From: Candidatus Binatia bacterium
GTDB lineage: Bacteria > Desulfobacterota > Binatia > UBA12015
Direction: 5' to 3'
Assembly (NCBI GenBank): GCA_019749875.1
Contig: JAIEPK010000051.1
Coordinates: 1-42,290, forward strand
Length of the DNA stretch: 42,290 bases
Part shown: piece after piece, positions 36,641 to 42,290 of the stretch
How positions within the stretch are numbered: position 1 is the stretch's first letter
Layout of the letters: each line of letters opens with the position of its first letter
Position numbers and translations under genes: made by a program
Notes under the pieces: model-generated
Told to the model about the DNA's origin: nothing
Database searches by the model: none
What the model saw: only the letters and a program-made list of their open reading frames with translations

Positions 36641-36957
36641 GCGGCCGCCACCGCGGATCGCTCCCGCATTCGCGGTGCGGTCCGCGGCGCCCGATGAGCA
36701 AGAAGAGGATCTGATCGAGGTCTCCGTCGACGCTGATTTCCCGTCGCGTGCCATGCCCGGACCGGGTCCGGCGTCGCTCGGTGAGCAGGAAAGCTTCTTT
36801 CTCGCAGCGCTCGTCCTGAGCTAACGTCAAGTCCGCTTGCGCCTCGTCGCCCGGATCGAAGACGCGCAGCCCGACGGGAGGGGACCTCATCCCGAGCACC
36901 GCGTACGCCTCGCTGCCTCGCATCCGGCCCTCGACCAGTGAAAGCCCACGGATAGCC
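36641..36957. other. Intergenic region between the tandem giant genes
   Basis: A 317-bp gap. It does not resemble the region upstream of the first giant gene; the high similarity between the copies begins inside the signal peptide. A 100-codon minus-strand open frame (36621-36923) crosses it but has no family match and overlaps the stop of the first giant. I see no terminator with a U-tract. A promoter for the second giant gene may lie here. Confidence 0.4.
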
Positions 36958-39900
36958 ATGCGCGCACACCATCGGATCTTCGCTCTCGCCCTCGTCGTCC
37001 TGACGGCCTTCCTGCCGCGTCGAGCAGATGCGGCGTGCAACCTGATCCCGAGCGCGAGCAAGAGCTTTCGCGGCACGCTGGGCGACCTGAACCGGCCGTT
37101 CGCGGCACCGGGCGACTTCGTCGAGGTCGGCGCGAGCAAGGCGCGCTGTGCCGGCGCGTCGCCCGGGTTCTCGGACAAGCTCGACGACCAGGTCGTGAGC
37201 GTGGTGTTCAGGCCGAGCGGCGGCCAGCCGCGCGTCGCCTTCCTCACCTCGGGCAACTGCTTCGACGCGGACGCGCAGCAGAAGGTCGCCGCCTGCGAGG
37301 CGACCGTCGGCGCGGGCAACGTGTCGTGCGTGCAGGCGGGACCGCTCGCGTCGCCCGTCAATCTCGCGATCGTCGAGCGCAACGGCGAGCGCAAGGTGTC
37401 GTTCCGCTTCCCCGACACCGACGCGCTGCTCGCCCCGGACTTCGACGACCGCACGCTCTCTGGCCCGGCGACCATCGCCGTGTCGCGCACGACCGATCCT
37501 CTGCCGTGCGGCCTCGCGACCGCGAGCTGCGACGCGCAGGCGGGGCTGCTCGCCTGCGTCGATCAGATCTACGCGCTCGACGGCTCGTGTGATCCGACGC
37601 CGAACGCGGTGTTCGCCAGCTTCACGGCGCTGCCCGAGCCGAACGACTTCCAGGCCGACTGCTTCAAGGACGATCCGCCATGCACCGCGCTCGCGAGCGA
37701 GACCCGCTTCGCGGTCGACGGCGCCGGCAACCTGCTTCTTCCGGTCCACTGGAGCGGCGTGCTGATCCGGCAGAACGACCTGCCCGTGCCGCGTCTCATC
37801 CGCGCGACCATCAAGTCGCCGCTGCCCTTCCCGGTGCCCGACGCGGCCTTCCTCGCGTCGTACACGCCCGAGGGCGCCAAGCTACCGCCGATCTTCGAGC
37901 CGCAGTCGGACCCGAGCGTCACCGATCCCGACGTGATCACGCTGTTCGGCTCGGCCGACGCGGCGTACACGATCCTGCGCTTCGCGCGCCGCGCCGGCGT
38001 GTGCTCCGGCGGCACGCTCGACGGCAACGCGTGCAGCACCGATCTCGACTGCCGCGGCGGGACGTGTCCCACGACCTGCGTCGGCGGCGCGAACGCCGAT
38101 CAGCCCTGCACCAGCGACACCGATTGCACCGGCGGACGCTGCGGTGCGCTGTTCACCGACTTCCGTCCGATCGCGTCGTGGGGCGGACCGCTGCCGCTGC
38201 GCCGTCAAGCCGTCGGCAGCTGCCTCGCGCCGCCGCACCAGTCCTGCGCGCTGCCCGACGACTGCCCCGGCGCTGGCAACACCTGCGTCGGCGCCGGCAT
38301 CTGCCAGCTCGCGCCGCACGCGACCTGCGCCGGCGATCAGGACTGCCCCGGCGAAGGCGACGCGTGCGTGAGCTACGCCTTCGAGGCGAGCACCGCGATC
38401 CCGCTCGAGAGCCTGTCCTCGGGCAGCACCGACGTGTTCTCGTTCACGGTCAACGAGTCGACCCGGATCCGCGACGAGAACGGCGACGGCGACACCGTCG
38501 ACTCCGTCGTGACCCTGCGCGACCGCGTGACCGGCGAGGTCCAGCCGATGGGTGCGTCGGCCTCGTGCCCGCAGCTCGCGGGCGGCGCGACCGGGCGCTC
38601 CGTGGTGCGCATCTCCGATCCGCCGTTCCGCTACCCGGCGGTCGAGACCGAGGGTGACCTGGTCGCGTTCCTCGAGTCGGAGTCCGCGGCGGGCTCGTGC
38701 GACCAGAACGCCGACACGGACGAGGCCGACGGAGTCCTGCGCGTGTTCGCGCTCGGCGCGGGCGAGCGGACGTCGACGCTCGTGCCGCCGCACGTCGCCG
38801 ACACCTCGCTCGTCGTCAACCACAAGTCCCTCGCCGTCTCGAACGGCCTCGTCTTCTACCGGCGGCCGGAGAGTGGTGCGGCACCCGGTGCGTTCGCGCG
38901 CGCGAGCGTCGCGACTGGCGGCGCCGAGGCGGTGAGCGGGATCGGCCAGGACTTCGACGGCCCGTACTTCACCGCCACGCCCGACGGGCGTTACGTGGCG
39001 TTCCTCAGCGCGTCCTCCGACCTCGTCCCCGACGACACCAACTTCTCCGATGACATCTTCCTGCACGACAACCTGACCGGCACGACCGAGCGCGGCAACC
39101 TCACCACCGGCGGCTTCCAGACGTACATCGGCGGCACCGGCTTCGGCGTTTCGGCGGACGGCCGCTTCGTCGCCTTCGGCACGTTCGTCGGGCTCGTCCC
39201 GGAGGACACCAACGGCAACGCCGACGTCTACGTCCACGACCGGCTGCTCGACACCACCGAGCTGGTGAGCGGCGCCATCAACGGCGGCTCGGGCAGCGGC
39301 GGACCGCCGTTCATCCTCTCGACCGACGTGGAGTCGATCTCGGCCGACGGACGCTTCGTCCTCTTTTACTCGTACTACGAGAACCTCGTCCCGGACGACA
39401 CCAACCTCGACTACGACCTGTTCGTGCGCGACCGGCTGCTGAACACGACGGAGCGCGTGAACGTGCACGATGACGGCGGCCAGAGCTCGATCGGCACGTT
39501 CCTCGGTACGATCTCGGCCGACGGACGCTACGTCGTGTTCCCGTCGTGGGAAGCGCTGGTGCCGAACGACACCAACAACACCGGCGACGTGTACGTGCGC
39601 GATCGTCTCCTCCAGCGCACGGAGCTCGTCAGCGTGACCACCGACGGCGCGCAGAGCGGAACGTACTCGGGGCTCACCGGCTCCTTCGACATCTCGGACG
39701 ACGGGCGCTTCGTCCTGTTCGGCACCGAGGCGCCGCTCGTCCCCGCGGACACCAACGGCGTGCGCGACCTCTACGTCCGCGACCGGCAGCTCGGCATCAC
39801 CGAGCTGGTCAGCGTCGCGACCGGCGGCGTGCCGCTCCCGACCGGGCCTTCCGACGGCGTGAACGGCGGACTGTCCGGCTCGCTCTCGGGCGACGGGCGC

Positions 39901-41946
39901 TACGTCGGCTTCACGGCCCCCGACGAGGCCGACGCGGTGCCCGGGGACAGCAACGGCTTCCTCGATGCGTTCGTGTACGACCGTCAAACCGGGATCACGC
40001 AGCGCGTGAGCCTCGACGCGAACGGCGGTCAGCTGAACGGCGACGCGAAGCGTCCCGTCGTCTCGAACGACGGCACCATCGTCGCGTTCCAGAGCACGGC
40101 GTCGAATCTCGTCGCCGGCGACACCAACGGCGTCCTCGACGCGTACGTGCGCGCGCCGAACCTGGTGAACCCGGCGCTCGATCTGTTCCCCGACGGAACG
40201 CTGCGCGACACCGTCCTCGAGGTCTTCGACGCGGCGTCGCAGAGCGCGACGCTGCTGTGCCCGGCCGGCGAGGTCGCCGTCGCCGACGGCCGCGCCGCGT
40301 TCCTGCGGCCGGAGTCGGCGACCGGAACGGCCACGTGCCCGGCCGGATCGCTGAATCCGAACGCGGACTCCGACACCGACGACCAGGTCGTGCAGCTGTG
40401 GGACACGGCCGGCGGCGTGCAGAACCTCGAGCTCGCGGCATCGGCCGTCGTGCTGTCGTCGACGCACGTCGCGGCGCTCGCCGACGAAGACGGACAGGGT
40501 GCGACCGACCTGAACGGCGACGGCGACGCGACCGACGACGTGGTGCACGTACGCGCGCTGTCCGGCGGCGGCTGGACGAACGTCGGCGAGGCCGCGGACA
40601 CCATCGAGGCCTGCGGCAGTCTCTTCCCGTTCGTCACGCCCGAGTCCGCGCAGGGCGCCGATCGCAACGGCGACGGCGACCTCGGCGACCGCGTGCTGCA
40701 GGTCTGGGACGCGGCGGCGGCATCGCTGCGCAACACGGCGCTCGCCGCCGACGAGCTCGTCTGCGGCGGCTCGCTGGTCGCGTTCCGCTCGCCGGAGAAC
40801 CCGAGCGGCCCGCACGGCAACGGCGACGCCGACGCGACCGACCACGTGCTCACGGTCTACGACGCGAGCACCGGGCAGATCCGCGAGAGCGGCCAGGCGA
40901 TCACGCCGTGCAAGATCGCGGAGTGCGATCCGCGGCAGCCGTTCCGCATCATCGGACGCACCGTCAAGTTCCTCACGCTCGAGGCCGAGCAGGGCAACAC
41001 GGACCTGAACGGTGACGGCGACGCGGTCGATCTCGTCATCCAGATCTTCGATCTCGACACCGGCCGCACGCGCACCGTCGGCACCGTGGTGAACGGGTCG
41101 GATCCGCTCGGCCGCGGCGACACCCTCGATACCGACACCGCGACCGTCTACACGTCGTCGGGCCTCTGCCTCGAGTCGACGGGCCAGCTCTGCTTCGGCG
41201 ACGCCGAGTGCCCCGCCGCGGCGCCGTACTGCTCGTTCAACTCGTGCGCGCGCGAGACCGGCGTGTGCGCGTCGCAGCTCGACTGCTCGCCCGGCAGCTC
41301 GTGCGAGCCGCGCGGCATCGTGCCCGCGAGCCCGGACAGCGACGGCGACGGCGTGCCCGACCACATCGACAATTGCCCGGATGCGTCTCCCGCCGATCAG
41401 ACCGACACCGACGGCGACGGCGTCGGCGACGTCTGCGACACGTTCACCTGTGGCGACGACGTGCGCCAGAGCGCCGAGGTCTGCGACGGGCTCGACGCGG
41501 CGTCGTGCCCGGGCTCGTGCAGCGCGCAGTGCGCGTGCTGCAGCGAGGTGACCGACCCGAAGGCCGCCTTGACGGCGCGGACCAAGAAGAACGCCGGCGT
41601 GCTGAACGTCCGCATGTCGATCCCGCTCGGCAGGTACGCGGGCGAGCCCGTGAGCATCCGGCTCGCCGACGGCGACAGCGATCCGATCGTGCTCACCAGC
41701 GTCGGCGCGCTGCCCGCCAAGGGCAAGTCGGGCAAGACCTGGACGTTCACCAGCAAGACCGACGGCGTCAAGCGCGTCGCGCTGGTCGACGACACGAAGA
41801 AGCACCCGGGCATGTTCAAGATCACGATCGCGACCAAGAAGTGGTTCACCGCGGCGCAGGCGAACCAGCCGGCCTCGTCGACCGTCGTGACGGTCACGAT
41901 CGGCTCGCAGTGCTTCAGCCACGAGCTCACCAAGAAGAGCGACTGA
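36958..41946 (+). CDS. Giant secreted repeat protein (second tandem copy)
   Basis: A 1662-residue paralogue of the preceding gene with the same architecture. It has a signal peptide ending RRADA-AC, then an N-domain, cysteine units, seven propeller repeats, calcium-type DLNGDGDATDD loops, TSP3 repeats (DSDGDGVPDHIDNCPD, DTDGDGVGDVCD), a CGDDVRQSAEVCDG unit and a C-terminal Lys-rich beta domain ending KKSD. Residues around 250-340 (from RFAVDGAGNLLLPVHWSGVL to DPDVITLFGSADA) are identical in protein to copy 1 while many third codon positions differ. That indicates purifying selection on this domain in both copies. The propeller is much more diverged. The ATG at 36958 has no strong Shine-Dalgarno (GGATAGCC). 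Both genes are intact, which argues for distinct but related ligands. Confidence 0.85.
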   Translation: MRAHHRIFALALVVLTAFLPRRADAACNLIPSASKSFRGTLGDLNRPFAAPGDFVEVGASKARCAGASPGFSDKLDDQVVSVVFRPSGGQPRVAFLTSGNCFDADAQQKVAACEATVGAGNVSCVQAGPLASPVNLAIVERNGERKVSFRFPDTDALLAPDFDDRTLSGPATIAVSRTTDPLPCGLATASCDAQAGLLACVDQIYALDGSCDPTPNAVFASFTALPEPNDFQADCFKDDPPCTALASETRFAVDGAGNLLLPVHWSGVLIRQNDLPVPRLIRATIKSPLPFPVPDAAFLASYTPEGAKLPPIFEPQSDPSVTDPDVITLFGSADAAYTILRFARRAGVCSGGTLDGNACSTDLDCRGGTCPTTCVGGANADQPCTSDTDCTGGRCGALFTDFRPIASWGGPLPLRRQAVGSCLAPPHQSCALPDDCPGAGNTCVGAGICQLAPHATCAGDQDCPGEGDACVSYAFEASTAIPLESLSSGSTDVFSFTVNESTRIRDENGDGDTVDSVVTLRDRVTGEVQPMGASASCPQLAGGATGRSVVRISDPPFRYPAVETEGDLVAFLESESAAGSCDQNADTDEADGVLRVFALGAGERTSTLVPPHVADTSLVVNHKSLAVSNGLVFYRRPESGAAPGAFARASVATGGAEAVSGIGQDFDGPYFTATPDGRYVAFLSASSDLVPDDTNFSDDIFLHDNLTGTTERGNLTTGGFQTYIGGTGFGVSADGRFVAFGTFVGLVPEDTNGNADVYVHDRLLDTTELVSGAINGGSGSGGPPFILSTDVESISADGRFVLFYSYYENLVPDDTNLDYDLFVRDRLLNTTERVNVHDDGGQSSIGTFLGTISADGRYVVFPSWEALVPNDTNNTGDVYVRDRLLQRTELVSVTTDGAQSGTYSGLTGSFDISDDGRFVLFGTEAPLVPADTNGVRDLYVRDRQLGITELVSVATGGVPLPTGPSDGVNGGLSGSLSGDGRYVGFTAPDEADAVPGDSNGFLDAFVYDRQTGITQRVSLDANGGQLNGDAKRPVVSNDGTIVAFQSTASNLVAGDTNGVLDAYVRAPNLVNPALDLFPDGTLRDTVLEVFDAASQSATLLCPAGEVAVADGRAAFLRPESATGTATCPAGSLNPNADSDTDDQVVQLWDTAGGVQNLELAASAVVLSSTHVAALADEDGQGATDLNGDGDATDDVVHVRALSGGGWTNVGEAADTIEACGSLFPFVTPESAQGADRNGDGDLGDRVLQVWDAAAASLRNTALAADELVCGGSLVAFRSPENPSGPHGNGDADATDHVLTVYDASTGQIRESGQAITPCKIAECDPRQPFRIIGRTVKFLTLEAEQGNTDLNGDGDAVDLVIQIFDLDTGRTRTVGTVVNGSDPLGRGDTLDTDTATVYTSSGLCLESTGQLCFGDAECPAAAPYCSFNSCARETGVCASQLDCSPGSSCEPRGIVPASPDSDGDGVPDHIDNCPDASPADQTDTDGDGVGDVCDTFTCGDDVRQSAEVCDGLDAASCPGSCSAQCACCSEVTDPKAALTARTKKNAGVLNVRMSIPLGRYAGEPVSIRLADGDSDPIVLTSVGALPAKGKSGKTWTFTSKTDGVKRVALVDDTKKHPGMFKITIATKKWFTAAQANQPASSTVVTVTIGSQCFSHELTKKSD
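38974..40155 (+). repeat. Seven-repeat beta-propeller region of giant protein 2
   Basis: Seven units begin ATPDGRYVAF, VSADGRFVAF, ISADGRFVLF, ISADGRYVVF, ISDDGRFVLF, LSGDGRYVGF and VSNDGTIVAF. Most carry the acidic D-T-N or D-S-N loop (PDDTNFSDD, PEDTNGNAD, PGDSNGFLD). Units 1 to 5 differ from copy 1 more than the flanking domains do. Confidence 0.75.
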
Positions 41947-41977
41947 GCCGCGACGGGCAGGGCCGCGCCGACGCCGA

Positions 41978-42238
41978 GCGCTCGTCACGGCCCGGGATCC
42001 GGCGCTGAAGCTCGCGATCGTCGGTCACACCGACGATCGTGGTCCGGCCGCGTGCAACCAGTCGCTGTCGGAGCGCCGCGCCGCCGTGGTGCGCAAGGCG
42101 CTCCTGGATCGCGGGCTCGGCAAGGACGGCGACGCGCGGCTCACCTCGAGCGGAAAGGGTGCCGCCGAGCCGATCGCCGACAACGCGACCGACGAGGGTC
42201 GCGCGAAGAACCGACGCGTCGAGCTGATCCGCGGCTGA
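41978..42238 (+). pseudogene. 5'-truncated OmpA C-terminal (peptidoglycan-binding) domain
   Basis: Read in the frame ending with the TGA at 42236-42238, the sequence gives LKLAIVGHTDDRGPAACNQ, then LSERRAAVVRKALLDRGLG and finally DEGRAKNRRVELIRG. These are the diagnostic motifs of the OmpA C-terminal domain, including the G-H-T-D and N-x-x-L-S-x-x-R-A blocks and the closing NRRVEL. The first half of the domain is missing and no ATG, GTG or TTG start with a ribosome-binding site lies in frame before it. The frame opens only after a stop at 41888-41890, inside the giant gene. It is most simply a gene remnant at the right edge of the tandem duplication. A frameshifted fusion to the giant protein is a weaker alternative. 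Confidence 0.75.
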
Positions 42239-42290
42239 GATCCGAACGCGCCGCGGCCGCGCAGGGCGTCGCCGAGTGTGCAGGCAGGAG
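42239..42290. other. Right-edge sequence
   Basis: Fifty-two bases after the OmpA remnant stop, GC-rich with CGCGCCGCGGCCGCG. Nothing recognisable. Confidence 0.3.

Noticed and set aside
31577-36754. Very long open frame on the minus strand opposite the first giant gene
   Set aside because: Its product is Arg/Ala/Val-rich with no motif, signal or start. The plus-strand frame has a signal peptide, repeats and a paralogue, so this is a shadow caused by high third-position GC.
36621-36923. 100-codon minus-strand frame in the gap between the giant genes
   Set aside because: Composition is less extreme than other shadows, but it overlaps the giant's stop, has no recognised family and no clear ribosome-binding site, so it was not called.
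33680-40155. Regular protein repeats as a possible CRISPR or DNA-level repeat array
   Set aside because: The repeats are conserved as protein blades, vary in DNA sequence and are in frame, so they are coding repeats.
37882-41988. Long minus-strand open frame opposite the second giant gene
   Set aside because: Same composition effect. The similarity between the two antisense frames follows only from the duplication of the sense genes.
41891-42238. Programmed frameshift joining the OmpA domain to the second giant protein
   Set aside because: The first giant has the same C-terminus without an OmpA domain after it, and no slippery run was seen before the stop. Kept only as a weak alternative to a gene remnant.

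Overview
The window is high-GC bacterial DNA (roughly 70% GC by eye) with densely packed genes and no tRNA, rRNA, CRISPR array, transposase or integrase that I could recognise. The mix points to a soil or environmental deltaproteobacterium-like lineage such as Binatota (Candidatus Binatia) or a relative: CoA-ester enzymes, a DUF35/thiolase operon, a type III glutamine synthetase, a large wHTH-ATPase-cyclase regulator, and very large secreted proteins with thrombospondin-type-3 and beta-propeller repeats. The lineage is inferred from gene content only.

Region 1 (1-5330), minus strand: glycerol kinase running off the left edge, a DsbA-like 2-hydroxychromene-2-carboxylate isomerase/GST-kappa-type protein, a membrane-anchored metal-dependent amidohydrolase, and an alpha-methylacyl-CoA racemase whose catalytic residues fall on the numbering known for the mycobacterial enzyme. 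Region 2 (5331-12490) is mixed: two secreted proteins of unknown function, a single-domain response regulator, an alpha/beta hydrolase, a membrane histidine kinase with a probably leaderless transcript, a GNAT acetyltransferase and a small membrane protein.

Region 3 (12562-18137) is a coherent minus-strand operon: TetR regulator, two DUF35 OB-fold proteins, two thiolase-fold proteins (one lacking the nucleophilic cysteine) and a crotonase. A perfect 8+8 bp inverted repeat lies between the TetR gene and a divergent nitrobindin-like beta-barrel gene. I read it as a TetR-controlled acyl-CoA (lipid or steroid side-chain type) degradation unit. Region 4 (18178-21734), minus strand, holds a Nudix hydrolase, an alkylation-repair pair (an Ada-AlkA fusion overlapping an Ogt-type methyltransferase by 89 bp) and a lipoprotein.

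Region 5 (21735-29224): type III glutamine synthetase on the plus strand, starting at GTG with a strong ribosome-binding site and a candidate sigma-54 promoter. It converges on a 1434-residue minus-strand regulator: winged helix, ATPase, class III cyclase, second ATPase, TPR. The space between them holds two perfect hairpins and a decayed duplicate of the regulator's 3' end.

Region 6 (29686-42290), plus strand, encodes an extracellular set: a pepsin-type (A1) aspartic protease with an N-terminal beta domain, two tandem paralogous secreted proteins of 1660 and 1662 residues (each with a seven-repeat propeller, cysteine-rich and calcium-type repeats, TSP3 repeats and a C-terminal beta domain), and a 5'-truncated OmpA C-terminal domain. 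A loosely similar beta domain seems to link the protease, both giants and the small secreted protein at 5331. This is the most likely place for an undescribed system.
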